A stretch of DNA of 64,000 nucleotides from positions 620,001 to 684,000 of the forward strand of contig NADL03000775.1 of NCBI GenBank assembly GCA_002205965.3. The letters are read 5' to 3'. The notes beneath the pieces are model-generated. The model did no database searches. It saw nothing but the letters and a program-made list of their open reading frames with translations, and was not told the origin of the DNA. The DNA is from Kappaphycus alvarezii. Its lineage: Eukaryota; Rhodophyta; Florideophyceae; Gigartinales; Solieriaceae. Position numbers and translations under genes: made by a program. Of this stretch, positions 10,801-25,000 are shown piece by piece (position 1 is the first letter of the stretch; each line of letters starts with the position of its first letter).

Positions 10801-13800
10801 TGAGAGTACTCAGGTTAAATACAGTCGCTAAAACTTTCTTAGTTCTAAAAGATATCCGGCAAGTTTTGGCTCTGATCAGTTCAACTTGCGTGAGTGCAAC
10901 AGCGGCTCCCTCATCTTTAGCATTTTCAATTATGATAAAAAAACAGTTTGGACTGTTAGCTTAGCATTCTGAATTCCCAGTTGATAGTCGCGATACGCTA
11001 TGCAGTTGGACTGAAGAGGAAGAATAGGAAAGGCAGTAGAGATATAGGGATAATTAGGCTGATGAGTATTTCACAGCTCATTCGTTCTCGTACTTACTGA
11101 TGTTCCGCAAGCTTCCTACCGCTTAATTGCACCTACTTGCGAACTCATTATTTTTCTTCGTTCCTATATTTACAAAAATAAAATGCAAAACTTGTTCGGC
11201 GTAAAATATCTCTTGTTCTGGTTGCAAGTTCGGTTGCCCCGTATCTATTTTCTGTCCGAGCTTTGTTTTTGACAATGGCTCCGTAAGAGCTTTGTCGATA
11301 TTATGCTCCCTCCGTACGAAGCCTATGCTCGAGATGACCTTTTAGAGGAAGCTCTATCGTGCTGAGGCGATGAAAATCATCATTATTTCTCAGAGGTTGG
11401 GAGCTCTTTACTATTAATTGACGAATAAAACGCTATCCGTAATTATCACGGACGGTCCAGTGTGGGATGTCACGTGCTCTAACACTTGCCTGATAGCATT
11501 AGCGATTTCGGGTATTTCGATAAAAAATGGAACTTCTTCTGACATCACTAACCTTCTGGCTTTGCAAGCCTTGTCTTATATAGGGGAGAGGGGAAGAAAG
11601 CTCTGGGATTATTACTGATGAACACAACATGTCCGAGTTGGGAGGAAATTTTGGGGTTCTTGGAGAATAAATAATCGCTGAAAAGGAAAATCGAAATGAT
11701 TCGGGTTGAGTTTTTCAATTAGGGGACGTATAGGATACTTTTGTTAGCTGCGTACTTAAATGCCTTATTGAGTATGCAGCTAATGGCAAGTCGCTATTTT
11801 TTGTATATGTCGTCTTTTACTTGCTTTAGTTGGAATATTTCGAAGAGGCAGTCAGTCCTTGAGTTTGCAGTCCACGTTAGTCTCATAAGTATGAAACGAA
11901 AGGGGAGAAGTATTTTTCCTTTGCTAAACACTCGAGTTTTCGAAGGTAGTGCTCTTGTCACATGTTTAATCGTCCATTCTTTTCACAGCAAACGAGGAAG
12001 AATATGAACTCCTTCAAGGTAAACCTATCAGTCTTCGAGTCCAATTTCTGCAGCATTTACTAGGATAACATACGGAATTTAAAGTTTTCATAGCTTTTGA
12101 GACCTTCAACATATGCACCACTAAGGTTAAAAAGATTTGATTTGCTGCATATGTAGTATAACTCGGAGTCCATACGCGGAAGCACCATATCGAGCTCCCC
12201 AAGATGCTGCTTTTCTATCTCAGTTTTTCATAGGTATTCCGCATCGCATATGACCCATAGTTTGCGAAGTAATTTCAAGAATTAGTCAGAGTCCTATCCT
12301 AACTAGGCGACTGTCTTTTCTATGAATATGTCTCAGGCAAACGGCTCGTTGGATTTGATTTATGCTTTTGATATGTCTACATTACGCACGTTAAAACCAA
12401 AGATAGCTGCTAAGCTTAACATAATTCGCACTAATTTGGAGAAATTTGTCGTTAAGAATTTGAAAAGGATGTTCTTCCTTTTTTATGGGTGCCCTCTGAT
12501 GCGTTTTCTCGACTTTAACTTTTTCTTTCCGTAGAGGATTGACTTCATCTATAGTAAGGATATCCCCTCCGATATTTGCTCATCTGAAAGCAAATAATCC
12601 TGCAGTACCATTTCGAAATTTCCACGCTCTAGTAAGAAGTTTATTCATTATTTATTCTCATTATTTATTCTTGGTAGCTTCGTGCGTTCTTCAGTAGGGT
12701 ACATGAATTATACAGCAGAGATAGTGTCTTTGACAGGAGTATTTAAGCACAGAAATCTTCTCTGATATCTGTACGGCGATTGAGAGCGAAAGTCGGCACT
12801 AAGGTACTGTTCGACCCGTGCGATGTTAAATAACCTTGCAATATTGGCTTCCAGATCCAGTACGAGTTCTAGCTTCCTAACTTTGTCTCAAACTTGTATG
12901 ATGGAAGGTCGAGCCATTCACCGGTACTTTTGTGCTAATATTTTCTCTCACCAACTACCACCTTGTCTCCTGCCTCGCATGGGTAATCACGTGCGGGACG
13001 GGCCGCATGTTTTACAATGTGCTTTACACGCAAAGAATTAATTCTTGAAATTTCCGGACTCGTCAGAATCGTAATATATGCTCTCTCTTGCACCCCAGGG
13101 AGGATTTGGTGCGAATCGGAGGTTTTACGAAACAGGGTAAATTTATCGAAAACCAGCGTACATTAAAGTATCCCTTCGGATCCGATCATATCTTTCATAG
13201 CCTTATTGCGCGATCGAGAGCGTTACTTTTTTACGTTAAGGGAACCTGACATAACTTTTCGACAAATGCCTTTCGAATAATTTTTCACAGCATTCGGCGG
13301 ATCCAAAGCTCGAATGCCTTCGACATATGTGCAGCTGACTTCTATAGCCAATGTCTTAGCGAAGCGGATGAACTTTTCTCCGAATTCAGAACCTCGGCCA
13401 ATGAGAATCTAGTTCAACACTTCTGTATAAATGCTTTCCAAGTATTCCATGGTCTCACGTCATACTTCCGTTTTTCAATGTATTTATAAAGCAATTTGCG
13501 GAGCGCAGCTGTTCTTTTCGAGTTACAGGATCTCTTCGGAAAATGAGAGAACCAATACACACAAGCGAGACTAGAAGGGTTTTTGCTGTCCTTCTTTGTA
13601 TTCAAACACCCAGCAATGCAGTGAAAAATCTCTCCGATGGTGAGGAGAAGCTGGATTGGTAAAGCAGGGATGATTCTTTAGACGGCTGGATGGTATAACT
13701 GTCTTCTAAGTTGTAAGGCCTTAGCATGATCCGCAGAATGCCAAGACCTGGAGGATAGTCTAATCATCAGAAACCGAAACACAAGAGTTGGCAAAGCAAG

Positions 13801-14288
13801 CGGTAACCTATGTAGCAGCGGTTAAGCAGCGATGAGTATATCCTTTGAAGTTAAGGTTTTTTTACTGGAGATAATCTTTAAGTTCTTATTTTACGTGGAC
13901 GGCGGGTTCCGGGACCCAAATATTTAGTAATTATCCTAGACAAAAAATAAATTGATACTATAATTTGGAATAGAGCGAGGAAACAGGCGAATACACGTGG
14001 AAATAGCCAAATTTTCCATTTCCAAGGAATGTCGTAGATGAAGATTCGGAGCTACGTTCTGATTCAACACCTGTATGAGTGGTTGACTGTTTATCCAGGG
14101 TATTTAGTGGTCAGTTAGGTATAAAAACTAATGAGCTAGGTCAGAACTACCTAATAAGGCGTAGTAAGTAAAGTCAATGTCATAGAAGTAATAAGTATAT
14201 AAATTAGAGGTGATCTAGGTCGACACTTAGCCTCAAGAGTGGCTGTCACCCGTGAAAAGGTCGGGTCTCTGAGTTGGAGGCCAAGACA
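7843..14288. other. Gene-poor AT-rich block, left part
   Basis: No recognised gene. The longest open frames are minus 7986-8495 (169 codons, no recognised motif) and short minus frames at 9878-10153 and 10357-10620 (for example YINEMAKKRSLYPQDL). These may be decayed coding sequence but cannot be assigned. Composition is uniformly AT-rich. No tRNA or rRNA was seen. Confidence 0.4.
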
Positions 14289-14306
14289 TCCGGATCAAGG
14301 TTGCAG
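14289..14306 (+). repeat. Left inverted repeat of hAT element
   Basis: TCCGGATCAAGGTTGCAG. Its exact reverse complement is at 17529-17546, 3.2 kb away, on the other side of the transposase. Confidence 0.6.
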
Positions 14307-14597
14307 TGGGCATGTGAGAAACACTTGTACCAAGTACCAGGAAAAAAGGGAATCGAGAAAAGTCAGAGAAGGGCAGGTCATTGGTACATGTAAAGAATTA
14401 TTTTAATTTTAGAAAAACAACCCGACAAGTGTCGTGCAAAAAAACTGGGTATGAAAATTGAATAATTTAAATTTACCAGGGGCAATTAACAATTACAAAA
14501 TAAGCAGGCCAAGTACAACGCCATGAACAAGACATGTACCAAGCAAAATATAAATAAAGTAAAAAAACCGACATGTACATGTACCAACGCACAAGGC

Positions 14598-14850
14598 CTT
14601 TTGGCCTAGTGGGTACAAGTGGTACATCATCGGAAAAGACATGGGTTCGACTCCGGAGCGTGCACGCTAAAAACATACGTCTACACGTGTGGGTCAGAGG
14701 AAACAAAGGACTGTTGTTTGGAGTCTGGTTCTAGACTGATGACCTGTCTCGGCTTTACTTGGAGCTATATCTCCTCCACCCTGGCAGTGGGAATAGCTTT
14801 CGTAGCCGAGATACCATTAGGCGAGGACTGGTATCTAGGCATCACTCATT
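14598..14850 (+). mobile_element. tRNA-derived SINE candidate
   Basis: TGGCCTAGTGG at 14602-14612 matches the pol III box A pattern, and GGTTCGACTCC at 14644-14654 matches box B, with the spacing found in tRNA genes. The sequence between them does not fold convincingly as an intact tRNA, and an unrelated tail of about 200 bp follows. This is the structure of a tRNA-headed SINE. Only one copy is visible here, so copy number and ends are unknown. It could also be a degenerate tRNA gene. Confidence 0.4.
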
Positions 14851-14920
14851 GATTTTAATGGCCAATCGGCAGTACCGGGAACTATAAGATAGGGATTCCT
14901 CTGGCGGCTAAGCACACTTT

Positions 14921-17287
14921 TTAATCTTCAACTAAATCGTTTTCGAGATTATTTTCCTCACAAAAAATGAGAGAGTCACTGAACTCTTCAACGGTGCTAA
15001 GAGTTTTCTTATCATTGGCAAATGACGGATAATTTTTTGCAATAGTAATGAAGTTGTTGATGGATGTTGTAGAAAGGTGATTCCTTACAGAACTGCACAG
15101 TCTTTCAGCAAGACTGAAAACACGTTCGTTCTCAATTTGGGTGGCAGGTATACCGAAAAAGAAGCGACAGAGAAGCGCAACCGTAGGAAAAAGAGATTCA
15201 TTCTGTTGGATCCATTTGAGGTTGTCAAGGCCGCTTCCATCAAATACTTCTCTTCTGTACATTCGGATATCTGCGTTCACTGACTCTAGGATATTAACTT
15301 CTCCAGTATCAGATTGGATGTCCACAAAACAATCTTCGATTTGTTCATTGGCGGACGGGAGTGTACGTTAGTTATTATTAGCAACCTCGTTATCAGGGCG
15401 AGCAATGCTTTTCTTCTTAGCACTTACCAAAAGCGGAAGAATGATTTCTTCGTCGTAACGCTTTGCTATTGACCTTGACTCACTTGGATTAGACTTATGA
15501 AGAGACATCAACGTTTTCTTCATATCTTTGAGCTCCGGATCAAAAACAACAGCAATTTAATGGTGAACTTAAAGTCTTTGCAGAATCTGAACCTCCAAAA
15601 TGGATAAAAAATGTCCGTGAAAGATTCACAGACGGATGAAGACATCTTAGACTTCAAGATTTGAAGTTGCTGCTCAAAATTATCGCTTGGTACTGGTTGA
15701 ATTGTTTGGCAGTTTGCCTTGAATATCTCATAGACACTCACAACCTCACAGATTGCCTCACTTACAGATCAATAAATCCATTGGCTTTTCAGGCTAAGAA
15801 ATACCAGCGGTTCAAGAGTTTCCACTATGCACTGAACAACATCCCATGTCTCCTGATTCGGAACTCTTTTTCTAAAGTTTCGGTCTTTTTGATAGCCGAA
15901 GCATTTAGAAACAACATCTTTGTACTGCAACATCATCCGAATCATGACCCTGACACTGCCGAACCTCGTTTTTACCGGTGTTGGAATCAAACGATGAGGA
16001 AGCCCTTTCTGCTTGCAGGCTTCATACCACGCCTTCTTTCCTTTTGATGATTTCTTTGTCCACGTTATGCACTTCTGTAATGATGCCCTGATCGCTTCGA
16101 GTGAAACAAGGGGTAGGCCTTCGCATATATTTTTCGACAAAGCTGCGTTACAAGCACCAGAGACCGTATGGGAGAAGCAAGTAGCACTGAAGCAGCCAAC
16201 AGTCTCGTCAGCATCAAATGACTTTATCATTTGAAGGGCATTTGTGCATGTCCTCAGATTGGCACCTCCATCTTTAACACAAGCAATAATCTTGTTTTCA
16301 AGCCGTACTTATCCAGCTGTTCCATTAGCAACATGCTCAAATACTGACCCCTCGTGTTATCAAAATCGATAAGACAAACATGAACCTGCACATTCTAGTA
16401 ATCCTTTTCGATTCCATCAGCAGTCAGATCAAATGTATCCTGACATCCTCTACTCATCCAAATATCAAAGGAGATGCTCACTGAATCAAGAGTAGATAAT
16501 CGAGGCTTCACCATGATATCCTCAACATTCTTCGTGAAATTAGGAATTATCTTCTCCCAAAACCTGTTTCTGTCCGGAATTTTAACTCTTGGATTGATGC
16601 TGTCCATGAATCGTAAAAAATCAGGATGTTCAACAAAAGAGAATAGTAGACCTGCTCTGGCAACCATCAGGACGAGATTTCTGTTGATATCCTTCGCGCT
16701 GCTTGAGTATGGATGGATTGTACTTCATGTGTGTTGCAAGCAGCATCTGCAGAGTCTTCTGTTTCTTTTTGGGTGTTTCTTCGACATTGCTGTGCACCTT
16801 TTCAAATGAGGTCATCAGACCTGAGTAGTGCTCTTTCAGAAGGCGGCGAAGTGAATTTGCTCCAGAATTGGTCTTAAATGTCAATGTTCCATTCCTATCT
16901 CTCTTATTAAGTGCCCCGATTTCTTCTCCATTTGGCGAACAAACAATACACGCAAATTTGGAATTACCAACTGCTTTGAAGAATCCCCAAAGTAGAGACT
17001 TTGCCGTTGTTCTTGTTTGTTTTCCATACTTCAGTTGCGGTGCGAAGGATATTTGTCGTATTATCTTGGTCTTGTGATGCAACCATTTCGATACCATCCT
17101 CTGCTTGCGGAGTTGGTGGCGACTGATTTTCGTTTATCTCAGCCATTGTGCCTTCGATGGGGCTAATCCTTTGGCCAGTTGCTGCCTTTGAATTGTCGAG
17201 ACGAGTTGTGCTATCGATGTAACCCGTTCGTTCCTTCGATTGCACAAAGCATGACGATCCCTCGGTGTTGTTTTTCCCCAACAACAT
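14921..17287 (-). pseudogene. hAT transposase, frame-broken
   Basis: Read from right to left, an N-terminal part holds a BED-like C..C and H arrangement (FACIVCSPNGEE, SLRRLLKEHY; about 16780-16950). It continues through NFTKNVEDIMVKPRLSTLDS (about 16500), CFSATCFSHTVSGACNAALS and WYEACKQKGLPHRLIPTPVK with TRFGS (15950-16230), FDPELKDMKK (about 15510-15540), and ends in the hAT dimerisation segment FFGIPATQIENERVFSLAE (15110-15170). There is a TGA in frame at 15769-15771 between SQWIY and SVSEAICEVVSVYE, and several frame changes. Some changes may be sequence errors like those in the host genes, but the in-frame stop suggests real decay. Confidence 0.7.
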
Positions 17288-17528
17288 CTCGGACGTATCG
17301 CTACAGTTGATTGGTACATTGGTACATGTTTTTTCTTCCTATTGGTTGAAACATGAACCGAGCGTGTATGTTAAAATAATAGGCACAACTCCGGGCATAT
17401 GATTTTTTGTTGTTAATGTACTGCAATACAAGCACATCACCAAGGCGCCCTTTTCATGGAACAGGTACATACTGTATGCAATATACCTTTTCATGTACTT
17501 GTTAATGTACCCCTGACCGACACGTCTC

Positions 17529-17546
17529 CTGCAACCTTGATCCGGA
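17529..17546 (-). repeat. Right inverted repeat of hAT element
   Basis: Perfect reverse complement of 14289-14306. A GTACAGTACAG motif follows just outside at about 17577-17587. Confidence 0.6.
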
Positions 17547-18928
17547 CCGCATTTCACGTGCCCCACTCGGGTGTTTGTACAGTACAGTGCTGTTGCGGCA
17601 ACTTCGTAGAGTCAGCCACAGCCGATTGACCACAGGCGTTTATATAAACTTCGTAGGAGGCCCTAGGGTCATATTTCCGCTACACTACAGTAGCGCGCCA
17701 AATACGAATTAAAATTCAACATGAATATTTGTACATCCCAAAACCCGTTACTTGCACCCACCCTAACAGTACCATAATCACTAGTGGTTGAAAGTCAACA
17801 GAAATGCCCTCAGTATGCAGTACAGTACCTGCTGTTAGCAGCGGGCTTGCTTTTCCAATAATAATAACAAAAACTAGCTCTTTCAGTCGCAGTACAGCAC
17901 GAATTCCAGTTGCACTATAGTATGCTGTGTGCCATTCACGAAGCAGTGCACGAAGAGTTTCGAAAATTTGCGCGGAGCGAGGGACTCTCAATCCACATCT
18001 TACACCCCTGGAAGTAACAATATTTCTGCTTCGAAGACACCCAAAGTTAAAAGCCCTTGGAGGAACTGCTGGGGTATTTTAACAGCGACAAAAACGTAGT
18101 ACAACGGAAGATCGCACTATATTCGTATCAAAAGGCGAAATTTTTGAGATCTAGGTTTATATCTTTTGATAAGTAAATATAGTGCAATTGGCACTCACAC
18201 TGCACTGCCATCGGCAGAGCTGATTTTGGTGATCTTTTTTGATCTAATTCTCTGTACTTTATAGGCCATACCACTGCCATCTGCATGTATTGCACCGGAC
18301 AGTAAGAGCATCTATGCCGACTGCCATCGGTGTGGTACTGTATATCCGCCCGAGTGGGCCCGAAAGTGTGTATGCCGGATTACTCGGCCCCCAACTTGGA
18401 CTTGATATTTTCGCAGGTGAAAGGCCTTTCTTGGGCCAAGTGTCTACTTTATTCATCTCTAACCTGTTTCTCCATTAATAGGCTGGCGTTGGCTTTATTT
18501 ACCTCGCAGTCGTAGAAAACCCTAGCTATCTAATTAGTATCTATACCTGTCTGGCAAGTAGAGTCCCAGAATAAACAAAAACCCTGTTTTTGGTTCTGAA
18601 CTTGCTCCCAACTTCCACCTTTGCAGCAACTTTTCCAACGGAAACTTTGTCTACAGCAACGTTTATCCACCCAGGTCACCTTTTATTTCCCCCTTTCTAT
18701 CCAATATTGTACTACCCCTTTCATTTCTTGTTTCTGATATTTACTCATACTTGGCGCCCCAGACTCCGTCTTCTTTATACGAATAGAAACTTTAAAGTTG
18801 CCTTTGATGACAATACTCTTATCTCCGAAGCGATTAATCATCACTGCTGACCCACTAGTACATTTTTTTGTCTCATATTGCACTCCTGGTGTCCATGGTA
18901 CTTTGGAATCGATTCTTCTCAAGATTCT

Positions 18929-19094
18929 AGCATTCTACGGATCCCGGTCCACCTCACAACCCGGAGGAAAAGTGTACCGTCCAGCCGTCCAAGGAATCAC
19001 CACCGCTCTACTATCCCAACTTCTCCTCGCGGTCGGCGAGCTGTTCTGCTTCATCCTAGGGTGCTCTAAGAGAAAAAGGAATAGCAAAAACCCT
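18929..19094 (+). other. Candidate orphan exon
   Basis: A GC-richer pocket in AT-rich surroundings follows an AG at about 18927-18928 and ends at a GTGAGT donor at 19095. One frame reads QPGGKVYRPAVQGITTALLS, then a hydrophobic stretch (QLLLAVGELFCFILG), then basic residues (CSKRKRNSKNP). The product is unknown and no partner exons were found; chance open frame is possible. Confidence 0.2.
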
Positions 19095-22000
19095 GTGAGT
19101 CTTGGTTTTTGTGTGTTCCTTTCTTATTGTCTGACGTTATTCCGTACCAAGATGAGAACAAGTACGCACCGCGCATTGCACTACAGTACAGTACTACAGC
19201 AATGACGTTACCTCTCAAGCGACTACCTAACTGTAAGGTACCTAACACCTCTCATAAACGGGGACTTAGAGAACCAGATTCCTGGACCTGACAAGAACAC
19301 TAGTGGTCCTAGCCCTGTAACAGGTCCAATTTTCAACACATTTACCCACTCACTACTACCTTCCAGGGTCTGGTACTTACATTATATGGAAGTCAGTAGT
19401 TCATTGTAAATTAACTAGCGTGGCTGGGTAGTTTTACAGCTAATAATCATAGGCGATACTCGCAACCGGCGACTACGTACGAAAAAGTGCCCGTACTTGG
19501 CCCTGTATTTAGCTTTCCATATTCGTCTCTTCGAGAAACATTTCAAGCACTACTGTGCATCCTTGTAGACTTTCCGCAACCCTCTTCTAGCAGTGGCTTC
19601 TTTCACGACATATTTCGCTATTATTATCTATATCACGCTCTGGTGTCATTTTTAAAAGCAAGATATTATTTATGGAGTTCACGATTTCTTATTTTTGTGC
19701 TTGTTTGCTTGTTTGCCTTTTTAAGCTTTTTGTAATCTTTGGCGCTTACGTGATTCAGTGTAATCATCCCCCTGAGTATCTACGGAGATTCAAATCGTGT
19801 CAGAGACTGGCTGTAGACCTTGGTACCCTGCTTTAATACGTCTGCTCACATTGAACCTCCGAAGGCCGGCTTGCGCCTTAATCTATCTTCCTTCGTATCA
19901 CTTTAATCTAGACCAACCCTGGATCTTGAATCTTGTCCGTCCTTACTAGCTGGAGAAGGCGTTCCCTTCAGCCGACCCAGAGATTGTCTAGATTCTGCTA
20001 CCTCTTTATCCGTATTTCTTCGCCAAAAGCCCTATACATTAATTTTTCTTGTACGATGGACTGAGCAACTGCATAGCAAGTTGATTAAAGAGAAAGCAGG
20101 GTTCGGACTCTTGATGTAGTTGTATGCACTCTTTCACTGTGTTACTGCCAAACAAATTTTCGTTGACGGACTATACGTGAGTCCTGTCGCGTATTTTACT
20201 ACAAAAATGAAACCAAGGGAGGGATAGAAGGCGTCTTAATAGCATAAGGTGTTTTGGTAAAGACTTATCTTATGCCTGTAGATACCAAGAGCAGTGGTTA
20301 TGACTTTGGGGTTCTAATATCTGTACAGAAGCAGAGATGGCTTCACTTTCAAGTTTCCCTCGTTAATTCAATGGCGAACGTGTCCTTCATAAATTTTTGA
20401 AAGCATGTTTGAGATCCATCCGTTAGAAAGGGGTTTTCACCGGTACATAGAATTTTTTTGATGCAGTCGAAGGCATAGTAGTTTTTAGTACCAAAAGCAG
20501 CGGCGACATTTTTGGTGACTATTTTTCGGTCCGAAGCCTCGAATCATTCGTGAGTCTCCAAAAATTCGGTGAATCTTCCTTGTTCATCGTTATAATATTA
20601 TTCTTCATCGAGTAAAAGTACTTCTAAGCCATCAAACACTAAATTTGTTTTCGTTTGGTTGTTCTCTTCTTCTTAATATTCCTTTTTGGCCCTCTGTTAT
20701 CATTCTTTTTTTTTAATAAAGTGGGTGATTCCTTGGGATGAAGATCCTCCTGCTGCAAGCGATTTCCCGCAAATGCTGTGACTGAACCGGGTGCGCAACG
20801 GTGTTTCCGATTATTTTGTGGGACATCGCACCTCCAAAAGATTTCCGTACAGAATTTTTTTCCCTGAAGAATGCCTAGGAGATGAGTTACGTGCGAGTTG
20901 TGCCGTACTATTATTTTTATGGTAATAATTTGTACGGAGATTAGTGCAGCGATAATCCGGTTTTTGGTTTCAACATTTACGAGTGGGATGAATCGGATCC
21001 TAATCTTAGTCCGCGGAAATGGAAGCTAAATGAACGTATTATGAGTCTTTAATTCCTGTGTGGAGCTCTAGTTTTGGGATATTACTATTGATTCTTGAAG
21101 GGTTGATACCAATTTTGGAGCTCTTATATTATTATAATTGCTCCTCATAGATGTTTTATTTATGAGCATAGTTTTGTAACTCTCTGGGGCATTGTGGGAC
21201 AACGTTGTCGATGTCTGGACCAATATCATGATTCCAAATGGCACGTCTCTGATTTGCCTTTTGCATAAATTAATGGAGTAGAGGCGTTTTCTGTGAGTCC
21301 CTGACTTGGAGTTGTCGAATGTCGCTTGCATACTCATTCAGCATCACTTGAATCAATTTTTTGTAACAGATTAACATGTAGAAGTTCTCGAAGAAACATT
21401 TTCGAGCTGCGACGTCTATACGGATGAAGCAATAAGCTTTATGAGTGCCGAGAGACTATATTTACGGAGTGCTACTCCGGAAAGTGATTTTTTGGCAATG
21501 CTGGGCTACGATGCCGATTTCAAAGGCACCAGTAGTTGTAAAATACCAATCCTATGTTACATTGATAATGTCAGCATGTGTCGCGAAAAATCAAGGGATG
21601 AAAAAATGGCGGCTTAAACGGTGGACATGAAAAAAGGTGCAGAGGTTTTTTCTAGTGTAGGGTAGTTACATAAGTTGAAATTAAATTATTTATGGTTCAA
21701 TTTTATTTACCCTCCCAAGGCGGTGAGGTCTCTCATACTAAATAGATGCCATATTCAAGCTTTATCACATACACTATCCACTTACCACAATACCGTAGGG
21801 GTAGTCCTGGAGACTCCTACTCCAAAACGTACACACTCATAATGTCTAAATTGCAGTAAAGAAGGACAGAGGTAATATAGAACACATGTACTGAAATAGT
21901 ATTGAGGGAAAGAACATATACTACAGGACTATAAAAAGGAAAAATATATATATCTTATGCAACTATCCTGCTGTACTAGTCCAAATAGTTCCAACAACAT

Positions 22001-25000
22001 GTTCCCCACTACTCGCTCTGTACAAATTGTACAGTATCCAAAATATCCGCCGTACATTTAGCGAGACCAGAGCGCGTAACTCAGATATAAATTAGTCGAA
22101 AATTTTACTGTCTTAATATTCCAGTAAGTGCCCTTCGAGTAATATGAACACGGGGAGTGGATAATGTTGAACAAATTGAAGTCAGAAGATGTCTCACTTC
22201 TGAATGTTAATTGATTCGACTCCAAGTACTACTATTTAAACTACTTCGGACTCACACTGAAGTCCACTACTTTACATCAACTCAGCATAAATTCAATGCA
22301 TCTTACTTTGTCCTGCCTGAAACTTCGCTCCCCTTGCATGATCTCGGAACTCTAGAAAGATCCAATCACTCCACCACGTTTGGAGACCTAACAGACATCG
22401 CCCCAACCATCGCAACATATTGGTGCGTTCAGAGTCTTGCACACTCTCCCGCCAAATTCAACTTCCTCGCGTCATTTTGGTTGACTCACAAATCATTTTG
22501 CCGATATCAGCAGTCCATTTTCCCGATGCACAAATGTTTCAACGCTGAGTCGTCGTACACGTCGACTTCATGCGTGGCACGTGTCACCTGTTCAATTTGT
22601 CCAACTTGCGAGTGCGTGGAACGGGTGTGTGGTCCACAGTCCACAATTTTTTTTAAGTCACCGTAGGCAATCTAAACACCACACATGCACTCGTTAGCCG
22701 TACCACGGGCTAACTCGCCACTCATGCACACTGAACCCACTTGTAACACCGCGGCCAGATAATTCATATTCATTACTGCGCGTAAACTCCCAGTACTCAT
22801 GATTCTAGGCCAATCAGAGGCCGTGATTTTGCAAGTCCCGAAATCCGGTCCATATACGCATAACCCGAAGTTATACTGGGAAAGATGAGATCTTTCGGTG
22901 AGGAAGGTACACGTGTAGAAAGCGATACTTGACATTGTGTGATGACGTGGGAGAGATGCCCCGTTTGTGGCCGCCTTCAACTCACAGGCAAAACCTGAAC
23001 TTCATCGTTCTTACGGAATACCCGCTGCGCGTTGCTGGAAGAAATTGAATAATTCTGTTGAGCTTAAATATCCGCTCCCTTCCTTATCCTCCTCTGGTGC
23101 CTGCCCTCGCCCCCTCTTTAGAGTTCTCCATCTCAGGAGTCTACCGTTTTGATACCCGTGAAATAATTTTGGATTATACCCCTGCGCATCGGGATGTTCA
23201 ATATCACCATTTTCAATGTAATTAATCACTCGGCGCCGTTGTTAATCTTAATCGACTCTCCAAGCACTCGTGCTAGGATGATATCAACTAAGCTCATTAA
23301 ATCCTATGTTTCTCTATCAACTTCTTAAAGTGCTTTTGGGCCTGAATCCGTGGGGTTCTTCCACACTCCCGCTATTTTTTTTTGCTGAGCCGGTGCTCAG
23401 TCCCTCCTCACGAGTTCCAATATTTTATCAGCTGCTTCATTCCTTGCTTCCATTGAGTGCAATCTCATCAATTCAGCACCTGAACACTTATTTATTGGTC
23501 TTCTTAAGTCTCATCATATGCCAGCATGCCCTTTTCAATTTGTTGAGTAATTTTTACTCGGCAGATACCTTCACTTCGGTGGGACCAGATAGTAAAACTG
23601 ATTTTCATAATATTTTCGAGTGGAGAACTGTATTTTAGAGGGTCAAGAATTTCAATCCCACGCGAGAGCCTGCAGGTAGATAGGAGGTCCCCATAGAATC
23701 CAACTTGTTAGCAACGCCCTTGTTCTATCGTTTTTCGATGCGTTGTCACAGCCTGCGGTTCTTATGTGCCTAAATCCATAGCATCCAGACAGAAATTGTA
23801 CATTTTGTATACATCTTGTAAAACTAGTAAAGACGTTGGAGGGTCTCCTGGTCCGTGTAACGTGTGCTCCAGAGGTTCCGCTCGCCTGTCATATAGTATA
23901 GGCAGTAAGTGTTTCACTTCATACTCTACACCCAGTTTCACCGACTTAAAAGACATCTTGCTTAAAAGAATAACTCTCTCAAAACTCCATTCCCTACCTG
24001 AAGCGATATGAGGTAGGCTTAGGTATCCCCCATGCCTGTGGAGGCATCGCCATCTCAACTAGTCTGAGGAGAGTCATCCCAAGAAAACTAGTATGGATGA
24101 GGGTAAGATTCGCTCTATTTTCTGTCCACTCTTTTTGGGAAATCACCAAAAGACGCACAGGAATGCGTTTGTGAAATACCAAGAGGTGCAAATGGAAAAA
24201 ATTGGTGACGCCCAAAAACTGAAAGCGAGTAGGGCTTCCTTTTAGTCTACTTTGACTGGGCTAGTATGAATTTTCCATACGGTAAGCCCCGTAATGAGAA
24301 AATTTCTGCGAGCGATCTTAAATGGCGGACGTTAAGTGCCGTATGGAATTGGGATAGATATCAGTAACTCATTTCCCTCACACATTATTGTCAAAAAAAG
24401 TCACTATTCGTTCGTCGGAAAATATTTATCAATGAATTTAAGGGCAATAAGCTGAAGTAAGAGGTAAAAACTGGTGGAGATGCGAATAGTAATGTTTTGA
24501 AGCAAGAAATAACCGGTAAGAAATGTTACAACTTTACCGACCACTATTTTACGTTTGGAAGGCTCGATGTTCTTACAAGAAAGCTACACGTACCTACGGG
24601 AATTGAAGTTCTATTCATCAAAGAGTAAATTGACCTAAATAATGCTGAAAATCTAAAAACATTATTCAGCGACCCCTCGCTGTAGTATGTTGGTGTTTGT
24701 GTGGAAAAATTCATGACATATCTTTTATTTATTAAAGATTAAGGGTTCAACATGTCGAGAGTGGTAGGAACCTCAGTCTCTGCGAAAATAGTCCCAGCCT
24801 CGAGAACGGACGGTAAGCGGGTGGAGTTGCATTATAATTCATCATGAACACGGTTTCACTGATCTATTTACGGAACCAGTCAAACAGTGTAAAATGCGTT
24901 CCGTAAGGTGCAAAAATATTTACCGTCCTGTTTGTTCGGACCTGTTGAGGTTGGCAAAATTCTTGCATCCTCATCTTTCTACGGATGTGATAACAGTTTC

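Larger units (their letters stand above)
14289..17546 (-). mobile_element. Decayed hAT-superfamily DNA transposon
   Basis: About 3.26 kb bounded by an 18-bp perfect inverted repeat (14289-14306 and 17529-17546). Similarity between the two ends continues weakly inward (CAAGTACC..GGAAAA-like words at both ends). The interior encodes a minus-strand hAT transposase in broken frames. The eight bases outside the repeats (CCAAGACA and CCGCATTT) do not match, so either the true termini lie elsewhere or the target-site duplication has decayed. Confidence 0.6.

Noticed and set aside
22211-22666. 151-codon plus-strand frame as a gene
   Set aside because: It opens with TTG, has no recognised motif, and random frames of this length are expected a few times in the block.
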